Assembly (NCBI GenBank): GCA_002256005.1
Contig: NKIQ01000013.1
Location: forward strand, 32,490 to 96,489
Source: Alphaproteobacteria bacterium PA4
GTDB taxonomy: Bacteria; Pseudomonadota; Alphaproteobacteria; Sphingomonadales; Sphingomonadaceae
Length of the DNA: 64,000 nucleotides
Direction: 5' to 3'
The position numbers and the translations under genes were made by a program. Each line of letters opens with the position of its first letter. Within the stretch, counting starts at the first letter, position 1. Shown here in pieces: positions 52,859 to 62,415 of the stretch. Under the pieces are notes generated by a model that saw only the letters and a list, made by a program, of their open reading frames with translations, did not search any database and was not told where the DNA came from.

Positions 52859-53770
52859 ATGAGCCAGTCTGCCATTGCCATCCGCGGCCTTGAAAAAACC
52901 TATGCCGGCGGCAAGCGGGCGTTGAAGGGCATCGACCTCGACATCCCGCGCGGCAGCATGTTCGGCCTGTTGGGCCCGAACGGCGCCGGCAAGTCGACGA
53001 TGATCAACATCCTCGCCGGGCTGGTCAACAAGACCGGCGGCAGCGCCGACATCTGGGGCTTCGACATCGACGCCCATCCGCGCAATGCCAAGCGCAGCAT
53101 CGGCATCGTGCCGCAGGAACTGGTGTTCGACGCCTTCTTCACGCCCTTCGAGACGCTGGAACTACAGGCCGGCCTGTTCGGCGTGCCGAAATCGGAGCGG
53201 CGGACGATGGAGCTGCTGGAGGCCGTGCACCTTGCCGACAAGGCGCATGTCTATTCGCGCACGCTGTCGGGCGGCATGAAGCGCCGGTTGCTGGTGGCGA
53301 AGGCGCTGATCCACAACCCGCCGGTGCTGGTGCTCGACGAGCCGACCGCCGGTGTCGATATCGAACTGCGCCAGCAGCTGTGGGATTATGTCCGCACCTT
53401 GCATACCGGCGGCACCACGGTGGTGCTGACCACGCATTATCTGGAGGAAGCCGAGGCGCTGTGCGACCGCATCGCCATCGTCAACCAGGGCGAGATCGTC
53501 GCCAATGATTTCACCTCGGTGCTGCTGTCGACTGCCGGCGACAAGAAGCTGATCGTCACCGTCGATCGCGATCTGGCCGAAGTGCCGGCCGGCCTGGGCG
53601 ACCGCGCCGAACTGAAGAACGGCCGCATCCTGACGCTGACCTATGACAAGCGCACCCGCAACGCCGGCCAGGTGCTGGCCGCGGTGGCGGCGGCCGGGCT
53701 GGGGGTTATCGACGTGTCGACGCAGGAAGCCGATCTGGAAGATGTGTTCCTGGAGCTGACGCGTGCCTAG
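52859..53770 (+). CDS. ABC transporter ATP-binding protein
   Basis: 303 residues from ATG 52859. Walker A LLGPNGAGKST, Q-loop IVPQEL, signature LSGGMKRRLLVAK, Walker B VLVLDEPTAGVD, H-loop TTHYLEEAEALC. A C-terminal 75-residue extension follows as in drug/Na+ exporters of the YadG/CcmA-like group. The permease partner would normally be downstream, but nadB follows after a repeat; the permease is not in this window. Confidence 0.92.
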   Translation: MSQSAIAIRGLEKTYAGGKRALKGIDLDIPRGSMFGLLGPNGAGKSTMINILAGLVNKTGGSADIWGFDIDAHPRNAKRSIGIVPQELVFDAFFTPFETLELQAGLFGVPKSERRTMELLEAVHLADKAHVYSRTLSGGMKRRLLVAKALIHNPPVLVLDEPTAGVDIELRQQLWDYVRTLHTGGTTVVLTTHYLEEAEALCDRIAIVNQGEIVANDFTSVLLSTAGDKKLIVTVDRDLAEVPAGLGDRAELKNGRILTLTYDKRTRNAGQVLAAVAAAGLGVIDVSTQEADLEDVFLELTRA

Positions 53771-53772
53771 CA

Positions 53773-53906
53773 CCCCCTCCCTCGTGAGGGAGGGGGCCGG
53801 GGGGAGGGTTCTCGCCACCAGCACCGCCCCTGCCCGCGACGCTATACATCTGCTGGCGCAGAGCACGACCCTCCCCCCGGCCCCCTCCCTGGCCAGGGAG
53901 GGGGAG
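53773..53906. repeat. G/C-rich paired inverted repeat, family B, before nadB
   Basis: CCCCCTCCCTCGTGAGGGAGGGGG near 53773 and CCCTCCCCCCGGCCCCCTCCC near 53868 are inverted arms around about 58 bases. The right arm ends GGGAGGGGGAG three bases before the nadB ATG and serves as its ribosome-binding site. Confidence 0.88.
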
Positions 53907-53909
53907 TAG

Positions 53910-55517
53910 ATGGCCGACCCCCGCCCCTATGACGTAGTCATCATCGGCTCCGGCGCCGCCGGCCTCACCGCCGCGCTCAACCTCGCGCCGCGCTTCCGTG
54001 TCGCCGTGCTGGCCAAGGGCGATATCGCTGCCGGCTCCACCGCCTGGGCGCAGGGCGGCATCGCCGCGGTGCTGGAGCCCGGCGACACTTATGACAGCCA
54101 TATCGAGGACACGATGGTGGCCGGCGCCGGCCTCAACCATCGCGAAACCGTGGAATTCGTTGTCGAGCACGCCTCGGCGGCCATCGACCGGCTCGCCGAT
54201 CTGGGCGTGCCGTTCAACCCCGGCGAGACGGTCAGCGAGCGCTGGCATCTGACCCGCGAGGGCGGCCATTCGCATCGCCGCATCGTCCATGTCGATGATG
54301 CCACCGGCTGGGCGGTGCAACAGGCGCTGCAGACGGCGGCGCTGGCCCATCCCAATATCACGCTGGTGCCCAACATGGTGGCGGTCGACCTGATCACCTC
54401 CGCCCATGTCGAGGGCCAGCGCTTTGCGGCGCGCGCCGCGCATGGCGTCTATGCGTTCGACACGGCGAGCCGGCAGGTGCTGCGCTTCACCGCCAAGGCG
54501 GTGGTGCTGGCCACCGGGGGTGCCAGCCGCGTCTATATGTATTCGACCAACCCGGATGGTTCGACCGGTGACGGTATCGCCATGGCCTGGCGCGCCGGCT
54601 GCCGGGTGTCGAACATGGAATTCAACCAGTTCCACCCGACCTGCCTTTATCACCCGACGGTCAAGAATTTCCTGATCACCGAGGCGGCGCGCGGCGAAGG
54701 CGGCTGGCTGCAACTCCCCTCGGGCGAGCGTTTCATGCACCGCTATGACGAGCGGCTGGAGCTGGCGCCGCGCGATGTCGTCGCCCGCGCCATCGATGCC
54801 GAAATGAAGCGGCTGGGGTTGAGCCATGTCCTGCTCGATATCGCCCATCTGGGGGCGGATTTCGTCCGCCAACATTTCCCGACCATCCATGCCCGGCTGC
54901 TCGAACTGGGCATCGATTGCACCATCGAGCCGATCCCGGTGGTGCCGGCGGCGCATTATTCCTGCGGCGGCGTGATGGTCGATCTCAATGGCCGCACCGA
55001 TCTGGCCGGGCTATGGGCGGCCGGCGAGGTCACCCAATCAGGCCTGCACGGCGCCAATCGGCTGGCGTCGAACTCCATCCTCGAGTGCCTGGTCTTCGGC
55101 CAGGCGGTGGCCGACGACATCGCCCGGGCCTGGGATGACGCGCCGATCCCCGCCATCCGCCCCTGGGACGAAAGCCGGGTGACGGATTCGGACGAGGAGA
55201 TCGTCGTCGCGCACAATTGGGACGAACTGCGCCGCTTCATGTGGGATTATGTCGGCATCGTCCGCACCGACAAGCGCCTGGAGCGGGCCGCGCACCGGGT
55301 GAAGCTGCTGAGGAAGGAAGTCGCGGATTATTATGGCAATTTCCGGGTGACGCCGGACCTGATCGAGCTGCGCAACCTGGTCATGGTCGCCGATCTGATC
55401 GTGCGGTCGGCGCGCCTGCGCAAGGAAAGCCGCGGGCTGCATTACACGACGGACTATCCGGCGCTGGCGGCGCAAGCGAAGGACACGGTGCTCGACCCGG
55501 TGACGGGGCGGAGTTGA
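53910..55517 (+). CDS. nadB: L-aspartate oxidase
   Basis: 535 residues. FAD-binding VVIIGSGAAGLTAALNL, TAWAQGGIAAV, HYSCGGVMVD, and GLHGANRLASNSILECLVFG are the L-aspartate oxidase signatures, and the C-terminal helical domain is complete. It converts aspartate to iminoaspartate, the first step of NAD synthesis; nadA and nadC are not adjacent. Its stop codon abuts the stop of convergent leuC. Confidence 0.96.
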   Translation: MADPRPYDVVIIGSGAAGLTAALNLAPRFRVAVLAKGDIAAGSTAWAQGGIAAVLEPGDTYDSHIEDTMVAGAGLNHRETVEFVVEHASAAIDRLADLGVPFNPGETVSERWHLTREGGHSHRRIVHVDDATGWAVQQALQTAALAHPNITLVPNMVAVDLITSAHVEGQRFAARAAHGVYAFDTASRQVLRFTAKAVVLATGGASRVYMYSTNPDGSTGDGIAMAWRAGCRVSNMEFNQFHPTCLYHPTVKNFLITEAARGEGGWLQLPSGERFMHRYDERLELAPRDVVARAIDAEMKRLGLSHVLLDIAHLGADFVRQHFPTIHARLLELGIDCTIEPIPVVPAAHYSCGGVMVDLNGRTDLAGLWAAGEVTQSGLHGANRLASNSILECLVFGQAVADDIARAWDDAPIPAIRPWDESRVTDSDEEIVVAHNWDELRRFMWDYVGIVRTDKRLERAAHRVKLLRKEVADYYGNFRVTPDLIELRNLVMVADLIVRSARLRKESRGLHYTTDYPALAAQAKDTVLDPVTGRS

Positions 55518-56966
55518 TTACCTCCCCTCCCGCTTGCGGGAGGGGTCGGGGGTGGGGCGTCGCGCAAGCCCGACGCGTGCCACCCGCGCAAAGACCCCCC
55601 CCCGCGCCGCCATCGCCGGCGACACCAGATGCGTGCGGGCGCCGACGCCCTGCCGGCCGACGAAATTGCGGTTCGACGTCGAGGCGCAGCGTTCGCCCGC
55701 CGGCACCTGATCGGGATTCATGCCGAGGCACATCGAACAGCCGGGCTCGCGCCATTCGAAGCCGGCTTCGATGAAGATACGGTCCAGCCCTTCGGCTTCG
55801 GCCTGGCGCTTGACGAGGCCGGAGCCGGGGACGACCAGCGCCTGCTTGACGCCGGCCGCGACGCGCCGCCCCTTGGCGACTGCGGCGGCGACGCGCAGAT
55901 CCTCGATGCGGCTGTTGGTGCAGCTGCCGATGAAGATGTTCTCGACGCTGAGGTCCTGCATCCGCGTGCCCGGCGTCAGGCCCATGTAGTCGAGGCTCTT
56001 CGCCGCCGCGACGCGCTTGCCTTCCTCGGCGAAACTGTCCGGCGCCGGCACGACATCGCCGATGGCGACGACATCTTCGGGGCTGGTACCCCAGGTGACC
56101 AGCGGCGCGATGCTGCTGCCGTCGATGACGACCGTCGCGTCATAGACCGCGCCGTCGTCGCTGGGCAGCGTCCGCCACCAGGCCAGCGCCGCGTCCAGCG
56201 CATCTCCCTTCGGCGCGCGCGGCCGGCCGATGACATAGTCGAAGGTCTTCTGGTCGGGCGCCACCAGCCCGGCGCGGGCGCCGGCCTCGATCGCCATGTT
56301 GCAGACCGTCATGCGGCCTTCCATGCTCATGTCACGGATGACATCGCCCGTATATTCAAGGACATAGCCGGTGCCGCCGCCCGTCCCCAGCCGGCCGATC
56401 ACCGCCATCGCCACATCCTTGGGCGAGATCGAGAAGCCCAATTTGCCGGTGATGCGCACTTCCATCGTCCTTGACCGGCGCAGCAGCAGCGTTTGCGTCG
56501 CAAAGACATGCTCCACCTCCGACGTGCCGATGCCGAAGGCCAGCGCGCCAAAGGCGCCGTGCGTCGCGGTATGGCTGTCGCCGCAGACCATGGTGACACC
56601 CGGCAGGGTGAAGCCCTGTTCCGGGCCGATGACATGGACGATGCCCTGTTCCGGCGCATCGATGGCGAACATTTCCACCCCGAAATCCCGGCAATTTTCG
56701 GTCAGCGCGTCGAGCTGGGCGCGCGACATGGCGTCGAGGATCGGCATGCGCCGGTCGGTGGTCGGCACATTGTGATCGGGAACAGCGAGGGTGAGATCGG
56801 GGCGGCGCAGGCGGCGGCCGGCGAGGCGCAGCGATTCAAAGGCCTGGGGCGTCGTCACCTCGTGGATCAGGTGCCGATCGATGAAGATCAGCGCGGTGCC
56901 GTCATCGAGGGTGCGGACGACATGATCGTCCCAGATCTTGGCGTAGAGCGTGCGGGGCTGAGTCAT
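55518..56966 (-). CDS. leuC: 3-isopropylmalate dehydratase large subunit, with repeat-derived tail
   Basis: 482 residues. The canonical LeuC motifs are present: [69 protein letters not shown] and [11 protein letters not shown] with the three cluster cysteines. It isomerises 2- to 3-isopropylmalate in leucine synthesis. The normal ending after [10 protein letters not shown] is missing; instead about 30 residues ending [13 protein letters not shown] run through a G9 tract (55595-55603) and a family-B repeat. No leuD follows; the only leuD in the window is at 39492. Confidence 0.92.
   Translation of the reverse strand: MTQPRTLYAKIWDDHVVRTLDDGTALIFIDRHLIHEVTTPQAFESLRLAGRRLRRPDLTLAVPDHNVPTTDRRMPILDAMSRAQLDALTENCRDFGVEMFAIDAPEQGIVHVIGPEQGFTLPGVTMVCGDSHTATHGAFGALAFGIGTSEVEHVFATQTLLLRRSRTMEVRITGKLGFSISPKDVAMAVIGRLGTGGGTGYVLEYTGDVIRDMSMEGRMTVCNMAIEAGARAGLVAPDQKTFDYVIGRPRAPKGDALDAALAWWRTLPSDDGAVYDATVVIDGSSIAPLVTWGTSPEDVVAIGDVVPAPDSFAEEGKRVAAAKSLDYMGLTPGTRMQDLSVENIFIGSCTNSRIEDLRVAAAVAKGRRVAAGVKQALVVPGSGLVKRQAEAEGLDRIFIEAGFEWREPGCSMCLGMNPDQVPAGERCASTSNRNFVGRQGVGARTHLVSPAMAARGGVFARVARVGLARRPTPDPSRKREGR
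55520..55557. repeat. G/C-rich repeat, family B, inside the 3' end of leuC
   Basis: CCTCCCCTCCCGCTTGCGGG and the following GAGGGGTCGGGGGTGGGG match the repeat at 48904-48942 in inverse orientation. It is translated as the last 13 or so residues of leuC and abuts the nadB stop codon. Confidence 0.88.
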
Positions 56967-57133
56967 GCAATGCTGCTAGGTCCGGCGGGGCGGGCGGGTC
57001 AAGCGGCGTTCGCATCGCGTGGCGGGTCTGACCGCCCTGCGGCGAGGGTGCGGCGGGGGCATCACGGGCGATTTCGGGGGATTTCGGGGGCCGGCATGGA
57101 CGGCGGCGGGCGGTGCCGTTAACACCGGCTGAC

Positions 57134-57925
57134 ATGAACAGCCTGATCGACACCCTGCCGATTGCCGCCATCGCCCTGCTGCTGCTGGTCGCGCTGTGCG
57201 CCGTGGCGGAATTCGCCGGGCGCTGGCGGCGGCGCGGCGGCGATGGCGGCGAAACCAACTATGCCGCCTCGGCCGCGGTCAGCCTGCTGGCGCTGATGAT
57301 CAGCTTCACCTTCTCCGTCTCGCTCAACCGCTATGACGCCCGCCGCGACCTGGTGGTGGAGGAAGCCGCCGCCATCGGCATGGTCTGGCAGCGCGCCAAG
57401 CTGCTGCGCGAGCCGACGCGCAGCACGGTGGAAACCACGCTGCGCGCCTATATCGACCGCCGGCTCGATTATTTCCAGCAGGACCGGCTGACCGACCGCA
57501 CCCGGCCCTCCGATGGCGCCTCGCGGGCCATGCGGCTGCGGCTGTGGTCGGTCGCCGATGAACTCAACGCCAGCGGCACCCAGCCGCTGACCACCCGCGC
57601 GCTGATCGATGCGCTGACCCGGATGGACGATGCCGCAGCCCGCCGCGAATCGATGGCGCGCGAGCATATCCCGCTGATGGTCATCGACCTGCTGATCGTC
57701 TTCTCGCTGATCGCCGCGGCGATCCTTGGCTATACCGGTGCCGTCCATGGCCGGGTCACGCGCGCCGCCAATTGGGCGTTCTTCCTGCTCGTCACCCTGT
57801 CGATCATGCTGGTGCTCGATCTCGATCGCCCGCGCACCGGCCTGGTCATCGTCTCGCAGCTGCCGATGAAGGAACTGGAAGCGATCATGGACGCGCCGGA
57901 GCCGGTGATCGCGCTGGAGCGCTAG
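57134..57925 (+). CDS. Bestrophin-like/DUF4239-type membrane protein
   Basis: 263 residues from ATG 57134 (MNSLIDTLPIAAIALLLLVA); a GTG seven codons earlier is possible. Four membrane segments in two pairs (about 8-24, 45-62, 180-200, 208-225), with a soluble middle part (VEEAAAIGMVWQRAKLLREPTRSTVE). This is the DUF4239 layout, related to bestrophin-like channels. Its TAG stop is supplied by the terminal repeat of the adjacent element. Confidence 0.8.
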   Translation: MNSLIDTLPIAAIALLLLVALCAVAEFAGRWRRRGGDGGETNYAASAAVSLLALMISFTFSVSLNRYDARRDLVVEEAAAIGMVWQRAKLLREPTRSTVETTLRAYIDRRLDYFQQDRLTDRTRPSDGASRAMRLRLWSVADELNASGTQPLTTRALIDALTRMDDAAARRESMAREHIPLMVIDLLIVFSLIAAAILGYTGAVHGRVTRAANWAFFLLVTLSIMLVLDLDRPRTGLVIVSQLPMKELEAIMDAPEPVIALER

Positions 57926-58110
57926 GCCGTATCGACATTCAGCATTTCAGCCGTTCTGAACGCTGATTGCGAAGAAACCGGAGCCTCCGGCGGCTGGGGC
58001 CGTAGGCCCCAGACCCCATTTATTGGCTGCCGCATGGCACCAAAGGCGGCTTTTCAGGCAAGATCAATGCGAAATGGGGTCTGGGGCCTACGGCCCCAGC
58101 CGCCGGAGGC
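57923..58110. mobile_element. Second, right-truncated copy of the MITE-like element (repeat copy A5)
   Basis: Left terminal repeat TAGGCCGTATCGACATTCA at 57923-57941, followed by roughly 40 bases matching the right flank of the 52600 element in reverse, then arms 57983-58020 and 58073-58110. The interior (TATTGGCTGCCGC... TTTTCAGGC) is the reverse complement of the other copy's interior at about four in five bases. The right terminal repeat is absent; the PEP-CTERM gene stop follows. Confidence 0.8.
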
Positions 58111-58129
58111 CGCTCTACCACAAGCAACC

Positions 58130-58801
58130 CTAGCCGGCGACCGCCACCCGGCGGCGGCGCATCACCGCGCCGGTCAGGCCGAAACCGGCGATCAACAGGG
58201 CCCAGCTGGCGGGTTCCGGCACGCCGTTCGAGACATTGCCCGTCAGATTGTAGGCCACCATGCCGAAGCCGCCGGTGTATTGGAAGATCGGACCAAGCAT
58301 CGGGTCGAGATCAGAGGTGGCGAGATCTCCCCCCAGGGTGAAGCCATTGGCGATTTCCGCTGCGTAGAATTGGGAATCGCCCAGCCACAGAAAGCCGGAG
58401 GCGCCGCCGCCGTCCGGGCCGAACAAGGCCAGGGCATAGTCGCCGGGATCGAGTGACAGGCCGGACGCCAATTGCGTCTGCGGCACCAGGTTGAACTGGT
58501 TATAAGGCATGTTCAGCGCCAGCGGCGCCATGTACCGGCCCGAGGCCACCAGGCCGGAACCCCGCTTGTAAAGCACCCATTCCGCCTCACCGCCGGCAAC
58601 AAAGGACACCACCGAGACCGACAATGCGCCGTTGCGCACGAATTTTGTCTGGCTCCATTCCGTCATGACCCCCCGGACAAAGCCATTCAGGCCATAATTA
58701 TAGGCTGACGTCTGACTGTAATCGGTAAATTTGATGATATCGGCGGCCGTAGCGGGCGTCGCCAGCACAAGCGTTGCGGCAATTGCAAGAGATTTGATCA
58801 T
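58130..58801 (-). CDS. PEPxxWA-CTERM sorting-domain exoprotein
   Basis: 223 residues from ATG 58801. Signal peptide MIKSLAIAATLVLATPATA; a beta-rich middle (VSVVSFVAGGEAEWVLYKRG); and C-terminal VPEPASWALLIAGFGLTG followed by MRRRR, the complete PEP-CTERM tripartite tail. Such proteins are processed by exosortase (EpsH/XrtA type), not seen here, and are usually associated with exopolysaccharide. Divergent from the HTH gene. Confidence 0.92.
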   Translation of the reverse strand: MIKSLAIAATLVLATPATAADIIKFTDYSQTSAYNYGLNGFVRGVMTEWSQTKFVRNGALSVSVVSFVAGGEAEWVLYKRGSGLVASGRYMAPLALNMPYNQFNLVPQTQLASGLSLDPGDYALALFGPDGGGASGFLWLGDSQFYAAEIANGFTLGGDLATSDLDPMLGPIFQYTGGFGMVAYNLTGNVSNGVPEPASWALLIAGFGLTGAVMRRRRVAVAG

Positions 58802-58966
58802 CGAAATTCTCCCTGTTGTTACTGTGGATTTTGGCAACACTTCACCGCCGGGTGGTGAGCCCTTGCTTCCCGGTGCTGACTAAAGCCTGTCACGGCGGTT
58901 TCTATCGCCGCTCCGATTGCGCCCCCGGCGTGCGGTCGATGGCTTTTTCTAGGGTCATCCCCATGG

Positions 58967-59030
58967 TGCATGAAGGTGCAACGCCGTTCATGGCGATGAA
59001 ACACCATGCAAAAAGTTGCATCTGGTTGCA
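58967..59030. promoter_or_regulatory. TGCA array at 10-bp spacing
   Basis: TGCA occurs at 58967, 58977, 59007, 59017 and 59027; the two vacant rungs at 58987 and 58997 read TTCA and TGAA. ATGCAA-N4-TTGCAT at 59006-59021 is a perfect dyad and TTGCAT repeats at 59026. All rungs face the same side of the helix. It lies between the divergent PEP-CTERM and HTH genes. The other bases of this 274-base gap show no gene. Confidence 0.65.
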
Positions 59031-59075
59031 TTTTGCGGCTTGCAGCCCGGTCAGGACCGGGCAAACCTGCGGTTC

Positions 59076-60071
59076 GTGGCAGACCCCGCAACATCATTCG
59101 CCAGCCGGCTGGATCTGGTGCTCAAGCTGCTGTCGATCGGCCGCACGCGGCTGGCGGCCGATATCGGCGTCGACAAATCGCTGGTGTCACGCTGGCTGAG
59201 CGGCGCCGTCCACCCCAGCTCGCACAATCTGGAACGCATCACCAGGCTGGTCGCCGCGCAGCGCCCCGGCTTTTCCATGCTGGACTGGGAGGTGGAGGCC
59301 GCGCAATTCGCCGCCCGCCTGGGGCTGGCCGGCCCCGCCGCCGTCACCACCGCTGCGCCGGTGCCCGCGCCAGCCCGGCCGGAGGGTGTGGCGGCAACCG
59401 ACACGCTGGCCGAATGGCTGCCGCTGTCCAGCGTGCAGAGCCACCGCGAGATGCTGCGCGACGGCAATCGCTATCCGGGGCTCTATGTCCAGATTAACCA
59501 TCGCTTTGCCAACACCGGCAAGAACATGGCCGGCATCGTACCGATCTGGCGGCAGGGCGACCAGCTGCGCGTGCGCTTCGACGGGCCGTTCTGGGGCCAT
59601 GATGGCCGCATCCTGATCATCGGCCACCAGCTGTTCATGATCGCCGAGGACAGCAAGCTGGCCGAAGGCCTGTGGTTCGAGATCCTGAACGGTGTCGCCG
59701 AAGGCAAGGCGCTGTCGATGGATGGCGTCTTTGCCAGCGTGCAGCATGACCGCGCCCATACTCCCGGCGCCACCATGTGCATGCTGCTGCGCGTTGCCGA
59801 TCTGGAACCCGATCAGATCCCCGACAATGACCGGCTGGTTGCCCTGCAAAACCGCATCTGGGACCTGTGCGAGCAGGACCAGGTCGCCGCCATCGCCGGG
59901 CCCGCCATCATGGCGCATGTCGACAATCGGCTGAAGGTGCCGCGCGACGATGGCGCGGTCGATATCCATCTGCGCGCCCCGGCCAGCCGCGGCATGACCA
60001 CCAACAGCGTGCACCCCGACCCGATGATCATGGCCGCCATTGCCCGCTGGCAGGCGGCGCTGGGCCTATAG
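59076..60071 (+). CDS. HTH-domain protein with a large uncharacterised sensor-like C-terminus
   Basis: 331 residues from GTG 59076; a TTG 20 codons earlier would fall inside the TGCA array and is less likely. Residues about 12-58 form a helix-turn-helix ([30 protein letters not shown]). After an Ala/Pro linker, about 200 residues ([46 protein letters not shown]) make a domain without recognised motif. Convergent with ruvB, overlapping by six bases. It may bind the array upstream. Confidence 0.7.
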   Translation: MADPATSFASRLDLVLKLLSIGRTRLAADIGVDKSLVSRWLSGAVHPSSHNLERITRLVAAQRPGFSMLDWEVEAAQFAARLGLAGPAAVTTAAPVPAPARPEGVAATDTLAEWLPLSSVQSHREMLRDGNRYPGLYVQINHRFANTGKNMAGIVPIWRQGDQLRVRFDGPFWGHDGRILIIGHQLFMIAEDSKLAEGLWFEILNGVAEGKALSMDGVFASVQHDRAHTPGATMCMLLRVADLEPDQIPDNDRLVALQNRIWDLCEQDQVAAIAGPAIMAHVDNRLKVPRDDGAVDIHLRAPASRGMTTNSVHPDPMIMAAIARWQAALGL

Positions 60072-61100
60072 GTTTTCGTCGTCCAGCAGTGGCAGCTGCA
60101 CCGCCGCGCCGGCCGGCGGCGCCAGCCCCAGATGCTGCCAGGCGCCGGGATTGAGCATGCGCCCGCGCGCCGTGCGGGCGATCAGGCCCTGCTGGATGAG
60201 GAACGGCTCCACCACATCCTCCAGCGTGTCGCGCGCCTCGCTGAGCCCGGCGGCCAGCGTTTCGATGCCCACCGGCCCGCCGCGATAGATATCGGCGATC
60301 ATCATCAGATAGCGGCGGTCCATGGCGTCGAGGCCGAGATTGTCGACCTCCAGCCGGTTGAGCGCGCGGTCGGCGGCTTTGGCGTCCACCACATCCTGGC
60401 CGGCGGCGAGCGCGAAGTCGCGCACCCGGCGCAGCAGCCGCCCGGCGATGCGCGGCGTGCCGCGGGCGCGACCGGCGATCTCGCGAGCGCCATCGTCGGT
60501 GATGGCGAGGTTGAGCAAGGCGGCGGCGCGGGTGACGACGCGCTGCAGTTCATCGACGGTGTAGAAGATCAGCCGCAATGGAATGCCGAAACGGTCGCGC
60601 AGCGGGGTCGTCAGCAGCCCGGCGCGGGTGGTGGCGCCGATCAGCGTGAAATGCGGCAGGTCGATGCGCACCGAGCGCGCGCTCGGCCCCTCGCCGATCA
60701 TCAGGTCGAGCACGCGGTCTTCCATGGCCGGATAGAGGATTTCCTCCACCGCCGGCGACAGGCGGTGGATTTCATCGATGAACAGCACATCATGGTGATC
60801 GAGGTTGGTGAGCAGCGCGGCGAGATCGCCGGCCTTGGCAATCACTGGCCCCGAGGTGGCGCGAAAGCCGACGCCAAGCTCGCGCGCCACGATCTGCGCC
60901 AGCGTCGTCTTGCCGAGGCCGGGCGGCCCGTGCAGCAGCACATGATCGAGCGGTTCCCCCCGGCTGATGGCCGCGGCGATGAACACGCCCAAATTGGCGC
61001 GCAACGCCTCCTGCCCGATGAATTCGGTGAGGGATTTCGGGCGCAGGGCGGCATCGATATCGTCGGGCTTGCGAAGCGGCGAGAGCGGCGTGTCGGTCAT
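60066..61100 (-). CDS. ruvB: Holliday-junction branch-migration ATPase RuvB
   Basis: 344 residues from ATG 61100. Walker [11 protein letters not shown], Walker [11 protein letters not shown], sensor [18 protein letters not shown], and the C-terminal winged helix [34 protein letters not shown]. It drives branch migration with RuvA. It is separated from ruvA by the divergent peptidase gene, so it has its own promoter. Confidence 0.97.
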   Translation of the reverse strand: MTDTPLSPLRKPDDIDAALRPKSLTEFIGQEALRANLGVFIAAAISRGEPLDHVLLHGPPGLGKTTLAQIVARELGVGFRATSGPVIAKAGDLAALLTNLDHHDVLFIDEIHRLSPAVEEILYPAMEDRVLDLMIGEGPSARSVRIDLPHFTLIGATTRAGLLTTPLRDRFGIPLRLIFYTVDELQRVVTRAAALLNLAITDDGAREIAGRARGTPRIAGRLLRRVRDFALAAGQDVVDAKAADRALNRLEVDNLGLDAMDRRYLMMIADIYRGGPVGIETLAAGLSEARDTLEDVVEPFLIQQGLIARTARGRMLNPGAWQHLGLAPPAGAAVQLPLLDDENL

Positions 61101-61166
61101 TGCCGCCACCCTAGCCGCAGCCCGGCGCGCCCGCTACACTTTCGAAAAGCGCGGGGAGGATCGGCG

Positions 61167-62288
61167 ATGGTGACAACACGGCGCAACCTGTTGGCGGGCC
61201 TGGCGGCGCTGGCGGCCCTGCCCGCCGTGGCGCGCGCCGCCCCCTATCCCCGCGGCCAGTTCGCCCGAGCCATCGTCATCGACGGGCTGGGCGGCATCGA
61301 TGATCCGGATGGCAAGCCGGGCGAATATCGCCTGTCGCCGCGCAGTCGCCAGCAGATCCGCGACAGCGGCATCACCGCCTGGAACATCACCATCGGCGAG
61401 GTCGGCAACGAACCGACCAATTGGGAGGCGACGCTGTCCAACATCGGCGTCTATGGCCGGCTGGTCGACGCCAATCCGGATGCGCTGGTTCTGGCGCGCA
61501 CGGCCGCCGACATCCGCGCCGCCAAGGCCGCCGGCAAGGCGGCGCTGGTCTTCGGCACCCAGGACACGGCGATGGTCGGCACCAATCTCGACCGGCTGGA
61601 TGTGCTGCAGGGCCTTGGCGTCCGCATCGTCCAGCTGACCTACAACCTCCGCAACCTGTCGGGCGATGGTTCGCTGGAGCCGGGCAACGCCGGGCTGTCG
61701 CGGCTCGGCCGTGCCACCATCGAACATGTCGAGGCCAATCGCCAGCTGCTCGACCTGTCCCACGGCGGCCAGCGCACCATTGCCGAAGCCATCGCCGCCG
61801 CGAAACGCCCGATGACGATCAGCCACACCGGCTGTCGGTCGCTGCACGACAACCCCCGCAATGTCTGGGATGCCGAGCTGAAGGCGATGGCCGACAAGGG
61901 CGGTGTCGTCGGCCTCTACTGGATGCCCTTCCTGGTGCCGAACAGCCGGCCGAGCGCTGCCGATCTTGTCCGCCACATGCGCCACGCCGTCGATGTCTGC
62001 GGCGAGGATCACGTCGGCATCGGCACCGACGGCATGCTCGGCAAGACCATCATCGACGACAAGGCCCGCGCCGCACAGAAGAAATTCTTCGACGACCGCC
62101 AGGCGCGCGGCATCGCCGCCCCCGGCGAAGGCGCCGACATCTTCAACATCGTCGCCGATCTGGATGGCCCCGACCGCTTCCTCCGCCTCGCCGATGCGCT
62201 CGCCGCCGATGGCTGGCCGGCGGCGCGGATCGACAAGGTGCTGGGGGGCAATGTGCTGCGCCTCTATGGCGAGGTCTGGGGCGGATAG
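61167..62288 (+). CDS. Membrane dipeptidase-like protein (peptidase M19 family), Tat-exported
   Basis: 373 residues from ATG 61167, with GGGGAGG nearby. Residues 1-25 are a twin-arginine signal (TTRRNLLAGLAAL ... AVARA). The M19 barrel is recognisable from LTYNLRN, LDLSHGG, and ISHTGCRSLHDNPRN, plus HVGIGTDG. The usual first metal ligands (DGHND) read DGLGGIDD, and the bridging-Glu motif reads FGTQDT, so several zinc ligands are changed. It may act on a different amide or have lost peptidase activity. Confidence 0.85.
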   Translation: MVTTRRNLLAGLAALAALPAVARAAPYPRGQFARAIVIDGLGGIDDPDGKPGEYRLSPRSRQQIRDSGITAWNITIGEVGNEPTNWEATLSNIGVYGRLVDANPDALVLARTAADIRAAKAAGKAALVFGTQDTAMVGTNLDRLDVLQGLGVRIVQLTYNLRNLSGDGSLEPGNAGLSRLGRATIEHVEANRQLLDLSHGGQRTIAEAIAAAKRPMTISHTGCRSLHDNPRNVWDAELKAMADKGGVVGLYWMPFLVPNSRPSAADLVRHMRHAVDVCGEDHVGIGTDGMLGKTIIDDKARAAQKKFFDDRQARGIAAPGEGADIFNIVADLDGPDRFLRLADALAADGWPAARIDKVLGGNVLRLYGEVWGG

Positions 62289-62297
62289 CGCCACCAC

Positions 62298-62411
62298 GCT
62301 CCCCCGCCTTGCAAGGGAGGGGGTTGGGGGGAGGGTATTTGCTACCAGAGTCTCCGCCCGGATCGACGGAGGCACCCTCCCCCCGGCCCCCTCCCTTGCA
62401 GGGAGGGGGAG
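62298..62411. repeat. G/C-rich paired inverted repeat, family B
   Basis: Arms 62298-62336 and 62374-62411 are inverted copies containing GGGAGGG and CCCTCCCC, spaced by about 37 bases. It fills the gap between the convergent peptidase and ruvA genes and may end both transcripts. Confidence 0.88.
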
Positions 62412-62415
62412 ACAA

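Noticed and set aside
52600..58110. Region between the two MITE-like copies as a composite transposon
   Set aside because: The interval contains ordinary housekeeping genes (ABC ATPase, nadB, leuC) and no transposase; the second copy lacks one terminus.
60132..61166. N-terminal extension of the M19-like protein upstream of 61167
   Set aside because: The open frame continues antisense to ruvB, but a Tat signal and a good ribosome site mark the start at 61167.
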